Assembly: GCA_030765065.1 (NCBI GenBank)
Contig: CM060986.1
Span: 137,113,142 to 137,177,141 of the forward strand
Source: Deroplatys truncata
Taxonomy: Eukaryota > Arthropoda > Insecta > Mantodea > Mantidae
Direction: 5' to 3'
Length of the DNA: 64,000 nt
The notes below the pieces were generated by a model. It searched no databases and was not told the origin of the DNA. It was given only the letters and a program-made list of their open reading frames with translations. Below are positions 1-11,970 of the stretch, in pieces. Made by a program: the position numbers and the translations under genes. The stretch's first letter is position 1, and each line of letters starts with the position of its first letter.

Positions 1-207
1 GAGTATCTTTGAGGGTAAGTGTAATTATAGAATCATGTACCTCCATATGGCTTGTGCCTCTGATTGCTATTTTGTCCTCCATTGTCTTGAGTAATTCCAG
101 TGTGTCTGTGCATGTTTGGATGAAATCAGCCACTACATCGAATACTTGCTGCTCAGTTCCATGAGTCTGCAGCGACTCCAAAAATTCTACAAACAGCTTG
201 TCTGCAA
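1..207 (-). CDS. Exon (partial at window edge) of an unidentified host gene
   Basis: On the minus strand a polypyrimidine stretch followed by CAG gives an acceptor at 209-208. From 207 down to base 1 the frame stays open for 69 codons. The reading starts with one base carried over from the previous exon (phase 1), which is exactly what the exon ending at 10314 supplies. The peptide is acidic and leucine-rich, begins VADKLFVEFLES and contains FDVVADFIQTC; it looks like an alpha-helical domain. A possible donor (GAG then GTACAT) lies near base 45, so the exon may stop there or run past the window. I do not recognise the protein. Coding character and the phase match are the support; there is no similarity search behind it. 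Confidence 0.5.
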
Positions 208-489
208 CTGTAAATGAAGTATAAGGTGAGTTTACAAGGAATATGTCAGGTTTACTTTACAGGTCATACAAGGTGCTAAGCAAATTGAACGACTAATAAT
301 TATGACTACATTGAAAGCTTGTGCTTATTACTATTATTGTACCTGATTTGTTTATTTGAGTACTACATAATTACAAAGTATAGAGCAGTCCATGAATTCT
401 CTACGCCATTTGGCAAGTGGCTCTGGCATCAGCACTTATTATTCCCATTGAATGGGGTCCATTACAATTGCTAGAGTTCGCAATTAAAA

Positions 490-1260
490 TTACAGTTTTC
501 ATATTGTGCATTAACGTTGAAAATGATGTCCCTCTGCTGCAATTCATTCTTGACATCTCCAAAGGAAACTAGCATTTACATGTGCAAGTTCATATACTGT
601 AATTCTCTGGATTTCTTATACAATACTGTCTTTTAACTAACTCACCGATTGCATGCAAATTGTCTGTGTTACTCTTTTTAGATTTCCCCATAAATAAAAG
701 TTACAGGCTGACCTAGAGGACCATAACCCCTTACTAATAACCCTGGCTTCAAACATTTCCTTTATCAAATTTAATGTTTCATCTGGTGCATTGGCAGTTG
801 CTGAATCCTGCTGGAAATAAGACTCTTGACATCAGTTAACCATTCAAAAAATGGGTTGAGTATTTGTGTTCTGCATCTTTCAAGGTTGATTGTATCACCA
901 AATATCGCCTATAATCCTATGTACAGTTAAACACACAGTATCCCAACTTATGTAGAGGAGTTTCATGATTCAAATGATTTTCTATACTCCAGCATCTATT
1001 GTTTTGCATTATAACATGATCATGTAAGTGAAATCATGCTTCATCAGTGAAAATAATAAATTTAGGATCCACAACGCCATCAGCAACACTTTGTAAAACA
1101 TAGTTACAAAAATTTACACAACTTGTAATATCTCTAGGCTGTAATTCATGTACTATTGCCACTGTGTAGGGCTTAAATTTAAGAATTTCAATGCTGTGGT
1201 TTTCGACACATCTGTACCTTGTGAGAGGTGGCAGAGAGATTTCTGAGAAGTACGTTGTAA
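490..1260 (-). mobile_element. Decayed IS630/Tc1-like transposase fragment (DNA transposon)
   Basis: Minus-strand translation in several frames gives the typical order of an arthropod IS630/DUF4817-type transposase: an upstream segment with VAIVHELQPRD, then VVDPKFIIFTDEA (first catalytic Asp region), NNRCWSIENHLNHETPLH, then YFQQDSATANAPDETLN (second catalytic Asp region), EARVISKGLW, FYLWGNLKRV and the terminal EGHHF-like motif near 510. Stops and frame changes are scattered through it and no start is visible, so it is an inactive fossil. Terminal inverted repeats were not located. The family assignment rests on remembered motif order. Confidence 0.75.
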
Positions 1261-2029
1261 CCTTTCTCCTATCTCATCAAGTTATTCCTCAGCATGTACA
1301 CGTGGTTTCTCTTTCTATGTTTATTCAGAACTGACCACATTTTTCTAAATTTTTAACAAGGTTTTAATATAGTGATCTTATTTGAAATGGAAACACCAGG
1401 AAATTTTGTTAAGAAATGTTGTCACACTTTTTCACATTTCCTCTTTCTGAAGTGGTGCCATATTAAGCCACAATCTTCATGATTGATCCCATTCACAGGG
1501 AATAAGTGCTGATGCTGGGCCTGTTTGTTGCTGAGGAGTGGTGTAGAGAAGGTAATGGACCGCTCTGTATTATGCTGCTCAATGAAATTAACCCTCCACT
1601 TATTTTCAGTATGATAACCATCTGGTATTTCATACTACAGGTGTCATACAGATTCCACACACTGGGTGGAAGTGAAATAAGTACTCAGCTCTCGCCAGTG
1701 TGTTCCCTTGGTTAAATAAAGTAAAAATTATTAATACCATATTGCTCTTACTTGCATAGGTTATGTGAGAAAAAATGTTATTTCCGCAAAGTTACATGAG
1801 GATTATCTCGATAAGTATTAGGCGTATGATCTTGATTTTCAGTTACATTGCAAGTGAGATTCATAAGCAACAATTCATTCCTTTACAATTTCATATACAC
1901 TGAAACCGTTTTCTCAGAAATTAACTGAAATATTTCCAGGATTTCCTAAACAATTCAGATGGTTTTACAATGCTGTTTTCGCTGTTATCTGAGGATCGTC
2001 AACCAGCTATATCTTGACCTCGGTAGCGT

Positions 2030-3480
2030 GTGGTATCAAAAGGTATGCAAAGGCAGGCAACTGTTAGATTAAAGCAGTTGCTGCTGTACAGTGCAAACAT
2101 GTCAAAATATTCGAATGCAGAATATCTGGTCATGGTATTAATTTATGGCGAAACAAAGTGTAACTCATGCGAACCCCAAACACTTTACCACGAATGGTTT
2201 CCAGGAAGGAATGTGTCTAATGCAAAAACATTCACTATGGTGTGTCAGCAGATTCACGACACAGGAAGTGTGGTGCCAGGATGCCGTAATGGTGGTCAAC
2301 AATGTCTCAACAAAATTATGAACAAAGGGGAAGAAGTGTTAAACCTAGTGGAACCACCACCTCATAGTAGCAGTTGCAAATTGCTCTTAATGTTGGGATG
2401 TCACATTGGTCTGTATTAAGGACAATAAGAGAACTACTACTGTACTCTTATCATATTCAGCAAGTACAGCACTTGTTCCGAATGATTATCCCTCACGTGT
2501 GAGGTTCTGTAAAATTAAATTAAATTGAGTTTTATTTATGGACGCTCTTTAACTACTATGGTCCTTAGCATCCCATTCTATATTGGGCATGAAACACCGG
2601 TAATTTTGCTCAGAGGCCTCTTTATCAGGCTTGAGGTTCTTTTACGTGCCGTAAATCTACGACACAGGATCACTGGCTTTACTTCCCTTCCGAAGAAAGC
2701 CATGCTAAGAATTTTTACGCCCGAAAAAATCCATCGCCCTCCGCCGGGTTTGAACTAGCAACCTTGAGAACCAGAGGCTAGCACAGGTGAGGTTCTGTGA
2801 ATTGCTACTACATAATATATGCAGAATCCAGCATTTCTAAAGTGTGTCATGGGTATGGATGAACCTTGTTTCATCCGAAACGGCATTATAAACTTTCTCA
2901 ATATGCACACGAGGGCTTGTAAAAATCCACATGCTATAAAACAAGGGGATTTTCAACACAGGTTCTTCGTTAATGTATGGGCAGGTATAATCAGAGATGT
3001 TCTCATTGGACCTTTTGTTCTTACAGAGTGTATGACAGGTGCAAACTAGCCAGATTTTTAAAATATGATTTTCCCAGTCTGTTGAAGGATGTACCGTTGC
3101 AGACTAGAAAAACAATGTAGTATCTTCACCTTTGCACCAATTAACATAAGTGTTACAGTATGTCATCATTTAACTAGAAGCTTTCCTGGTCGTTGGATTG
3201 GACAATTTGGACCTCTACCATAGCCTGCACGGTCTCCAGATCTCAAACCGTTGGACTTTTACTTCTGGGGTGACATGAAAAGTAAAGTTTACAAGGGTGA
3301 AATGGGCTCTTTGGAGGAACTTCATAATACATCTTCCAAGCAGCTGAAGATATTAGAAATAATTCAGGCATTTTCATGCAAGTGTGTTGCAATTGGCAGA
3401 AGAGGTGCGAAGCACGCATACAAGCAAGTGGTGCCTATTTAGAACATCTGCTGTGATGCTGTTAGATGAAAAAGTAATTG
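2030..3480 (+). mobile_element. Decayed DUF4817-type transposase gene (IS630-like DNA transposon)
   Basis: The 5' part encodes the N-terminal helix-turn-helix region of this family: MSKYSNAEYLVMVLIYGET, then LYHEWFPGRNVSNAKTF and VCQQIHDTGSV. After an inserted SINE (2511-2786) the catalytic part resumes with VMGMDEPCFIRNGIINFLN, NPHAI, then RFFVNVWAGIIRDVLIGPFVL, and later LLKDVPL, DFYFWGDMKSKVY and the C-terminal EARIQASGAYLEHLL. Residues between these blocks are broken by stops and frame changes. It is a second, differently oriented relative of the 490-1260 fossil, but the catalytic block differs (MDEPCF against FTDEA), so they are not copies of one another. Confidence 0.78.
2511..2786 (-). 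mobile_element. tRNA-derived SINE, family S1, 5'-truncated
   Basis: Read on the minus strand it carries a B-box-like TAGTTCAAACC, a conserved body (GCGGAGGGCGATGG, later CTCAAGCCTGATAAAGAGG) and an AT-rich tail ending near ATTTAATTTAATTT. It is flanked by a perfect 12-bp target-site duplication, GTGAGGTTCTGT, at 2499-2510 and 2787-2798. It sits inside the DUF4817 transposase fossil. Related copies lie at 26920-27225, 28306-28571 and 58225-58296. Confidence 0.85.
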
Positions 3481-3599
3481 TATAATTTGCAAAATAGCGT
3501 TGATTTATTTTCATTGATTGTGACACTAAATGTAAACAATGTTGCTGTAAGAAAAATGGCAAAATGAAATACAGCACATTATTCTTTTACCCACTTGTT

Positions 3600-4640
3600 A
3601 GTATCCTTAATTAGAGGGTATGCATATGCCTAAGACTTTAGATCAGTATTTTGACATATTTGCTGTACATAATCTGACTGTTGACTATGAGTATTCATTA
3701 TCATTAGTCATTAACAATATGCAGCACCGAGGAAGCAAAAGGATACCTAACACCTGCCGGTTTGTTTACATACAAATCTCAAGCTCTCACTCCTACAGCT
3801 TGTGTAAAATGTTGGACACTCCATATGCGCAAGAGAGGAGAAATGAGTAGTAGTGGTGAGAGTGGTAGGGAGCAAGTGGTATCAGAACTCGGAGGCAGCC
3901 ACATACACAACGCATTGTAAACAAATGTGTAGGGTTACCTTGCATTTGAGCCCGCAGCAAGTGGAACACTGACCCCCACCTCTCTTATTATGCAAGTGGA
4001 CTGGTCAGCACTATTGCGCATAAATGCTTCAGGAGTGGGGGACTGTCACAACGATTTATGCAAACTGTACTTCTTGTTATTTTACATGCTAGCGAATAAT
4101 ACAAGTCCTTGCCTCTGTTTGACATTTCTAGGCTTCTGCAATGTTGTCATAACTTAAACTTTGTACCCTATTTATTGATTAACTATGCCGCCATTAAAAA
4201 CTGTGACAAACATTTTTCTTGTTATTACAACCTATCATTCTCTTGAATCTTCACACTTATTTCACTTCCACCATCTTTTTACTGTTCATCATACCCTTTA
4301 AAGAGCAGTTGTTCTGTTCATTATAAGCCATTGTTTACCTAAACTTTCTGTTCTCTATATCTCAATTCTTTACATTCCAACACTATTTGTTTTACATTTT
4401 CTTTGCCCCCCATAACAGACATTCACCTTGCATTTACCCATTCCTTTGCTCTTTTACTTCCACGCCCCAATTTTAACCATGAAAGTTCCTCTCACTCCTA
4501 TTTATTTATTTGAAGGTGATTTGGAAAATTCTCAGAATGGCCCACAGGTTGCAGCAGCATTTCTGAAGCAGTTTTGTCTTCAAAACCAACCATCTTACAT
4601 AAAACATTTCTGCAATAACATAGAAATTGTTTAAGAACTA
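3600..4640. other. Intergenic stretch without recognisable gene
   Basis: AT-rich sequence with only short chance reading frames. The part at 3800-4060 is locally more GC-rich and may be the non-coding end of the adjacent DNA transposon, but I found no matching inverted terminus. Confidence 0.4.
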
Positions 4641-6310
4641 CAGTAGGTATAGCTGTTTGTTACAGTGAATGTGTGTATATGGGAAACATGGCAAATATCA
4701 AATGGTGTGGTTATTAAATATTTTGCAAGGAAGGGTATGAATGGGTACACTGCACCTCATTTTCAACCATTTTCAAATGGATCCAAAAATTTAAGCATGG
4801 CCATGTAAGCTTTAAAGAGGATGCATGTAGCAGAATGCTAAAATCTATCACAACAACAAAAATCATCAAAAAAGTGAATAATATGGTTCTGTAAGATCGC
4901 CGAATGAAGATGCGTGAAACTGCTGAAGCCCTGGGCATTTAAAACGAATGTGGGAGTTGGACATGAAAAAATTATGGGTGCAGCAATTGCTAACTCTGGA
5001 TCAAAAGCAAATTATAGAGCAAATCTTCAAATAGGTTTGGTCTGTTTTCAGAGATCTAACCAACCTTGTGCTTTGATTTGTTACAAATGATGAAACATGG
5101 GTGTACTACTACACACCTGAAACAAAACAACAGTCTAAACAATGGAAGCACCAAGACTCTCCACCATCAAAGAAGGCAAAGTGTATGAAATTGGCCAAGA
5201 AGATCATGGGTTTTCGGGGATGCCAAGGGTGTGCTTGTCATCATCTCCCTGGAAAATCTATCACTGGTGCACATTATATTAACCTTCTGGACTAATTGAA
5301 GACCAACTACATGAGAAAAGCAGGTTTTGTAAAGGAGAAAGTCATCCTCCATCAAAGAATGCCTAAATATTTTCCTGCTTTCTCTATATATTCATTTGAT
5401 CTTGTATTAAAAATCTTCCTAGCTTTTAGCTCTATGCTTTCCATTTCTTTAGTATTAAATTCTCTTTTCCTCCAGCTGTATCATTGCATTCTAGAATATA
5501 ATGTCAATTGTCATATAGTCCATTACATTTAGTACATCTATGCTCCCTTCTTCTCCCTGTTAAACCATACCCCATTCAGGCTTCTTTGTTGCATACTTCG
5601 ATGTGCATTTTTTCCCCATTCCATTTTAAAATATTTATAAACTATTAATGACCTTTTTTCTTTGAAACTTCTTATAATTTCTTGCTTTTCAATATCCTTC
5701 ACTCTTGTTCTAATTTCTTTCCAGAAACCCTTACTTTTGTTTCTTTCTGACCATTTCCCCCATTCCTATTTCTTCCAATGTTATCTGCATCTTTTCCCAT
5801 TTTATCCTGTACAATCAAGTATTGCTTTAGTATATTATTTTCCTCTAGTAGCTTTATTATAAACCAGTATTTGATTGCTCTTTCTACCACTTTGCCTTTT
5901 GCTCCCACCCTACCTAATTCTGTTTTTATCTTCCATCAAAAGAATGCTCGCCCTTACACATGTGTTGTTGCAATGATGAAAATAAAAAATGTGGCATATG
6001 ATTTACTACTACATTCCATCTTAATTCCCTGACTTGGCTCCATCACACTTCCATCTATTCCCTAAACTGAGAAAGGTTCTTGGTAGACAGAAATTTTCAT
6101 CCAATGAAGAACTTAAATTCTTAGTTGAGGCACATTTTGCTGGCCTGAAGGAATCTGAATTCAATGACAGGATCATTTCATGTAGCACTCAGGATCAAGT
6201 GTATTGATGTCAAGGGAGACTATGTTGTAAAATAAGAACACTTTCAAAAACCTATGGCATCATTTTGCTCTTCAATCGAAGAAATTTTCAAACGAATCTT
6301 GTATAATATA
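4640..6310 (+). mobile_element. Mariner-family transposase fossil, split by a LINE fragment
   Basis: The N-terminal part reads GVVIKYFARKGMNG, a mariner helix-turn-helix start, then FKHGHVSFKEDA, DRRMKMRETAEALGI and the catalytic TNDETWVYYYTPETKQQSKQW-like block near 5085-5150 (the first Asp region is visible as a frame-shifted segment). It continues with WKHQDSPPSKKAK, AKGVLVIISLE and a possible second Asp region. The gene is interrupted at about 5363 and resumes at 5939 with NARPYTCVVAMMKI, a decayed LAPSDFHLFP-like segment and a GDYV-like C terminus near 6215. It is clearly dead. Terminal inverted repeats were not identified, so the outer limits are approximate. Confidence 0.8.
5364..5938 (-). 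mobile_element. 3' end of a LINE (family LINE-2) inserted in mariner
   Basis: The segment interrupts the mariner gene and is flanked by near-identical copies of CCATCAAAGAATGC (5351-5363 and about 5936-5949, differing by one A), a target-site duplication of about 13 bp. On the minus strand it encodes scraps such as EENNILKQYL, KEIRTRVKDIE and SLIVYKYFKMEWGKNAHRS, which resemble the fragments at 36.8-37.5 and 53.2-53.95 kb. These look like the C-terminal, zinc-knuckle-bearing end of one non-LTR retrotransposon family. Confidence 0.6.
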
Positions 6311-6654
6311 CCTCTCTCATTATTGCATTTAATTAATAACAAGTTTATTTAAGTATTAAGAAAATTACAATCTTTATGTTTTGGTTTCAGTCCTAGCTCT
6401 ACACATAAGCCATAAAAATCTAACATGAAAGTAATAGTTAACACTTAATAGAAACACTATACCAGCAAGGTAACATTCCTATTATTATACTCAATTTAAA
6501 CAACTACCATAAGTCTGCAGCCATAAAATCAATATTTATTCATCTATTAATATGTTGTATCCATTTATAACTCAATATAAATATTCTCCCAATTCCCTTA
6601 TTTGAGATTTATCTCTAAAAAGTGTTCATTATCGTTTCTTTAATCAAACCTAGC

Positions 6655-7065
6655 TTTTCTTTCTCTAGCAGCTATGCACAGCAAGTAGAGGAAGTACTGC
6701 ATTCCATAAAAAAATAAATGCATTATTGAAATTTCACCAAAAATATATGCTTTGAGGTTGCCTGAATCCAAAAGAGGATTTTCGAAAAAGGCCTGCATAT
6801 ATATGTGAGTTTGTGAACAGCATAACTTAGAAATGAAAAATTAAATAATCAAACTTTGTAATTAAATTTAGCATCTTCCAAGGATGTAACACAAAGGTTT
6901 TTAACATCTCTTCACCCCAAAGTACCCTTTACATAGAAAAGTTTTTTTTTTATTTTCTCAACAATGACCTTAATGATTTTGATTAAAACACCATGATATT
7001 TACATGACTAATAAAATGCATATTTGAATTTTCTCTGTGTCTTAAAGATATATACATTTTGTTGT
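6655..7065 (-). repeat. AT-run element, partial degenerate copy
   Basis: It starts with a decayed form of the terminal hairpin end (GCACAGCAAGTAGAGGAAGT) and carries the diagnostic internal words: GTGAACAGCATAACTTAGAAATG, CTTCCAAGGATG, ACCCTTTACAT and the GATTTTGATTAAAA block. The TCTGATGTG end is missing. It is one of the most diverged copies. Confidence 0.7.
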
Positions 7066-7389
7066 GTAATAAGCTTTTGGGTTCACTCTCATCAAGGAAT
7101 ACTCCTGAAATCATGTATTGTGTTTTTCCATAATAATCCTTAATGGAAGAGGAGTAATTTAAGCAGAAGGTGTTGGCCAAACAAGTAATATTGCCTACCC
7201 GCCCACCCTTTTTAGCTGCTGTCATTTTATAAGAGAAATTGGTGACATTTTGAGGTAAAAAGTTGCCAACTGAAGGAGGTAAAAGGTTGCCAACATATGA
7301 AAATGCTGCAAAATTAACTAGCGGTTTAGCCTCACAGATCCTATGGCTATGCTCTATTGTCGTTCTGCAATTGCGGTCACTCCTCTACT

Positions 7390-8162
7390 TCTTATCTATT
7401 ACATTTTAATTCAAATAAACCTTTGCAGAAATAGCTACATACATTACACATTTTGTTATAAATACAAAGGCAACAGCGATACTCGAATGTTTAAGAACTG
7501 GACGCTATATGTTGGCCTTAAAATTCCATAAAGTTTCCATGCAAACAACTGAATGTTGAAAGGACTTGAGAATGAACACTTCGAACCTTTAATAACGGAT
7601 ATGTCAGAAATGGCTTCTTATTTAAAATAGATTGTGTTTTTTAATGAGACCTACATTTTTTGTGCAGCAAGTTTTCGTCTACCGTTTTACGAGTTATGGA
7701 AAATAATACAAAATTTCTTCCGAATGAAGAGGACTTCACAGGCTATTTCCCAGAAAATTCAAGATATACATTTTATTTGTCATGTAAATATCTTTAATCT
7801 ATGGTATTTTAATCAAAATCATAAAAGCTATTCTTTAGAAAATAAAAAATTTAGAAAAATGTTCCATGTAAAGGGTAGTTTGGGGTGGGAGGATTTTCTT
7901 GAAAATCTTTGTATCATATCTTTGGATGATACTGAACTTAAATACCAAGTTAGGTATTTATCCAACTTTTAGTTTTTGAGTTATACTGTTCAGACATACA
8001 GACAGACACACACATGGATTTTTTTTCTTCTAAAAATGCTTTATTTGGATTCAGGGGGCCTCAAAACATGTATTTCTGGTGAAATCTCGGTATCAAATTT
8101 TTGGGTGGAATGCAGTATCTTCTCTACCTACTACGTACATGAAACTACACAGAGAAAGTAAA
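7390..8162 (+). repeat. AT-run element, older copy
   Basis: It contains the whole right half of the family: AAGGGTAGTTTGGGGTGGG, CCAAGTTAGGTATTTATCC, TTTTTGAGTTATACTGTTC, a short CA tract, GGTGAAATCTCGGTATC and an AGAGAAAGTAA end at 8162. The left end is diverged and no clear TCTGATGTG is seen. Confidence 0.75.
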
Positions 8163-8164
8163 AA

Positions 8165-9990
8165 CACACCTCGGCTATGCTTTGCGACTTAGGGCCCTAA
8201 ATAAGAAGCAACAGTCTGCTTCCATGTTGACAACAATTCATACCTTCTGCTACGTTCGGATTGACAATGTGGCAGCAGAAGGACAGCACAAGCTGCATTC
8301 CCATAATGCCTCAGGTGGGATGTATGTTATGTAACTTCTTTATAAGGAACAAAAATGGCAATAATTATCATAAATGTATTAAAATATGTTATCTACAGCG
8401 TAAATTATTATCCATTATCTGCATTGATTACAGTCAAGCAATAAAATAATCAGTAGATCCCTATGTGTTGTGTATAGTGATTCAGACTGGTACCTGCATA
8501 CAGAGTATTTTGAGTTTTTGTCTATGGTTAGTCAGTTTGTTAATGTTTGGTAGGTTGCATTTGCTCTCTTGTACTCCAGTATTTTGATGAAAGCCTGTTA
8601 AGTTGAGCAGACTGGACAGTGCTGTAGGTTGCCTTACTCCATATTTTCTCTAGATTCACAAAAACAGCACACGAGATTCTGCTATGCCAATCCGTGTGAA
8701 CGTTTGTTGAGGCAGTCATTGCCTGTTTATACTTTAAAGTTGCTACTGAGGACTTTCTTGGTAATGTAGTAATTCTAGTACTATTATAATACAGATTTTC
8801 CCCAATATTTTTCTTTTTCTTGTGTCACACATTCATTTGTAAGTTTACTGTTGTATATTAATGTAATTATTCTTTTGACAGGGTGATAGAACAGAGAACC
8901 AGAATGTTGGTGTAATTTTGCTACCTTTTCTGGCCAGAAAATCAGCTGTTTCATTACCTTCTGCTCCAGTGTCCATTGAAGTATTACTGTTTTATTTAAA
9001 TTAATTCAGTTTTTAATAGTTTTGCGACATTCTGAGATATTAACACTTTTCACTACTACTATTATACACACTATGGGATCAGATAGTGTTACAACTCTCT
9101 TAAAAATATCTGATGTAGAAGATTTTGTAAGTGGAACTGCTAACGTTTCACCATCAAAATTTGCAGAATTTAAATGTAATCTTCTGTGAAAGGGAAAGAG
9201 TGAGTATTATGCACCAGTATCATCATTATTTGGTAAGTAGGAACATGTTTTTCAAGACACAAGGACAAATTTCAGATTCTTTTTTGCAATTCTTTTGCCA
9301 ACTGCAGATAATGTTTAATGTCAAGTTCAATGTCTTAAGTTCATTTGTAGCTTTCTTTCTTCCCAGTTATTATGGGGCAATCTAATTAATTTTTCATAGG
9401 GCATGACAGCTGCATTTTAATGTAAAAATTAAATTTTTAATTATTTGCTGAAATCTATAGGTGCTAAAGATACAGTAAGGTGTTATATAATAAAAGGAGC
9501 TAAACAAACTCACTTATTCTTGAATGGAAGATAGTAGACGGCGATGTATTGGACATCTAGTAATTTATGAATTGGAGTTTTACGCTTACATTACTTACTT
9601 TTATGTGGAACATCTTTTGAAAGCAGCTTTGCTCCCATTCTCAACCACTTACCAATGAATAAGTTATACTTGCTTTATCATCAGGTTGAAGTGGTCCAAA
9701 ACAAACCTAGGCACGCACATCAACCATCAGTGCTCTTGACGGTTGTGTGCTAATGAAGAGTTCATGTGCATATATACAACCAATAAGATAGATAATACAG
9801 GTGAAATATTAGCATATTAAACATACTACTAAAGAATACAAATTGTGGTTTGAAGCAAAATGAAAATCACAGAAAGAGAATTATGGTTAGCATTTCCTTG
9901 CAAGCCATGTGTTCTACTGAAGTATGGCCAATGTTACACTCAAATCAGACTCTGCTTGTGAATGTTGATATGTTTAACAACAAGCAGGAT
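8165..9990. other. Stretch without recognisable gene
   Basis: AT-rich sequence, no convincing exon or element. At 8170-8205 the words CCTCGGCTATGC and TTAGGGCCCT resemble a GC-rich motif found again at 16265 and 18480-18770. A possible palindromic or Penelope-like remnant near 9630-9700 could not be supported. Confidence 0.35.
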
Positions 9991-9999
9991 GTGGTTTGA

Positions 10000-10265
10000 G
10001 CAATTGCCAAACATAGAAAAGGCAAACCTTTATATAGTGGGGAGAAAATGATTGTTTTAAATGTGTTTAGTAAGTTTTGTGAGAAATATCCAAATTCTTC
10101 CATAGATGGACGACACTGTTACATTAATCTCAGAATTCACTGGTGTGTCCAAGACAAGCATATACAATGCAAGAAAAGAACACTGCAATCAGAACTTGAG
10201 GGAGTGGCGGTCCCTCCCCGATTAATGAAACCACATAACTGCATGTTTCCTGCTTCATTGTTAAT
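10000..10265 (+). mobile_element. Putative transposase N-terminal fragment
   Basis: The reading GKPLYSGEKMIVLNVFSKFC followed, across a frame change, by TLISEFTGVSKTSIYNARKE looks like a helix-turn-helix domain seen at the start of some arthropod DDE transposases. No catalytic part follows. Identification is from motif impression only. Confidence 0.4.
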
Positions 10266-10313
10266 AGTTTGATTTTTTTATTTACTATAAAACAATATGG
10301 ATGATATACTGAC

Positions 10314-10475
10314 CAGTAGTGAATGCCTGCTGCTCTCTGACCAAAAGACCAGTAGCAGCTGACTCATTCAAAATCTTGCTGACTTCATCACTAGTTAGAG
10401 TAATGGATAAGTTGTGCTTCATTTTTGCTACATCCCCAACATCAAATATATTATCCTCTGAGCCAAAACTATCAT
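10314..10475 (-). CDS. Exon of the unidentified leftward host gene
   Basis: Minus-strand acceptor CTTTTCTATTGCAG ends at 10476; the exon runs 162 bp to a donor CTG/GTCAGT at 10314-10312. It starts and ends in phase 1 and is open throughout. The peptide begins DDSFGSEDNIFDVGDVAKM, an acidic patch, followed by an amphipathic segment with ITLTSDEVSKILNES. The ending phase fits the acceptor at 207. The donor (GTCAGT) is weaker than consensus. Family unknown. Confidence 0.55.
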
Positions 10476-10613
10476 CTGCAATAGAAAAGTATCATTACAA
10501 TAAATGTATAAAAGATGTCTAAGAATTCACACTCTAAACTCCTAAGGTTACATCCTATGGGCAAATTAGAGACAAAAAAGTGAAAGTAACCTTAACAACT
10601 CTCATGTTAATAC

Positions 10614-10812
10614 CATAAGAAGTTAGCAATCATAGGACGCCAAATCCATTGGAGGCTTTTCCTAGCCTGTTGCTGATAACTGGATGCTAACAATAGTTGA
10701 AGAGCAACTTGCTGCTCTGTTATACAGTTCCTCAGGGCAAGAAAGTCTATTGGATAAGTTTTGGTTAAATGTAATTGCTCTGTTTCATCCTGGGAGCCAT
10801 CCTGGGAGGCAT
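10614..10812 (-). CDS. Exon of the unidentified leftward host gene, 3' limit uncertain
   Basis: The acceptor is a TATATAG at 10814-10813, rather poor in pyrimidines. Reading begins with one carried base (phase 1), exactly matching the end of exon 1 at 18854, and gives DASQDGSQDETEQLHLTKTY, then PIDFLALRNCITEQQVALQL and LLASSYQQQARKSLQW before a stop at about 10610. The repeated SQDGSQDE stretch is low-complexity; the rest looks like a helical globular region. A clean donor in the phase required by the next exon is not visible: a GTATTA near 10613 gives a different phase and GTCCTA is weak. Either the boundary is elsewhere or another exon intervenes. Confidence 0.5.
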
Positions 10813-11029
10813 CTATATATGCATGAACTATGCAAGTAAAAACTGCTTTAATGTTTTGCATAAAACTGAATATATAGTATCAAGTACACTAAACAGCAAA
10901 TCAATAGCCTACAATTGTTACCAGAATTAATTCCAATAATAAGTATACACAAATATTTAAGTTCCAAGATGGTGGGCAAAGCAGAGGTAGAAAGTGTGTT
11001 GAGCTCGCAAAAAACGGAAAAAAAATGCA

Positions 11030-11970
11030 AGTAATAAGTGTAAATATTGTAATAAGCAGGTTTTAAAAGGAATTATATGTGATGCATGCTTAAAATGGAT
11101 ATATGAAAAGTGCGACAGACTGGACCTTAAAGAAATAAAAGACGATGGTACTTGGATCTGCACTATGTGCTCGTCTGAAGAAAAATATGGCCAAATGGAA
11201 AAATGGAGCTTACTTCAATGGATAAAATCATACAATTTCTAAAGAAAGACGTAGAAGTCCTCAAATGCAAAATAAAACTCTAGAATGTGAAAAGGCAGCA
11301 CTGGCAGAAGAATTGCAACAGATACGAACCTCCATGGGCTATGACTTTGTGGAAAGCAGTTTGGAGAAAATCTTGGCCGGTGGCCACAATAAGGATTTCT
11401 GAAACTACAACTTCAAACAAATACGAAGTCCTCAGCCAACTACAAGATGACAATCAGGAAGAAGAGCAACCTCTTCCAAAAAGAGACAGGAATGAAACAA
11501 CAGGAAACTCCAGGTACAAGTGGACAAATCCCAAGTTAAAAGAAGAAAACTTGTAAGTATAAGCAAAACCTTGGAACAAGAAGATCAAAAAGGTGACTCA
11601 ATAGTGAAACATGTGCATGTCGAGAGTGCAAAGGTAAATTCATTAAGTGGCATTTAGGCGATATAAGCTTAACAGGAAATCCCAAAAACTTAAAGGTGGT
11701 AGTACTGCATGCTGTAGCAAATAACTTAAACACTTATAATCCAGATGAAGTGCTAAGTGATATATAGTCTCATTCGTACAGCAAAAAGACATTTCCAAAT
11801 GCCATCATAGCAGTGAACAGACTTATAGTGCAGAGAGATGTGAGTTTAGGTACATTAAGAAAGTAAATGAAAAAATTAGGTGGGCATGTGAGAATCTAAA
11901 AGCAATTTATGTAGATTTAGATAGAACACTGAGCTATTCATGCCTAAAGTGGTTTCACTTTAACTTTAAA
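11030..11970 (+). pseudogene. LINE A ORF1 remnant: PHD finger plus SGNH-esterase-like domain
   Basis: The first 48 residues contain a Cys-rich pattern, CKYCNKQVLKGIICDACLKW, then YEKC and TWICTMC, which has the spacing of a PHD finger. After a low-complexity middle (11290-11560, rich in Gln and Glu) come IAVNRLIVQRDVSLGTLRK, an ENLKAIYVDLDRTLSYS-like piece and a decayed GLHFNFKGV, which match the second half of the SGNH hydrolase domain of CR1-group ORF1 proteins. The catalytic GDSH-type start of that domain was not located. Several stops and frame changes separate the pieces. Confidence 0.6.

Noticed and set aside
9600-9710. CCTGATGATAAAG resembling a hammerhead core on the minus strand
   Set aside because: No following stem and GAAAC word at a workable distance.
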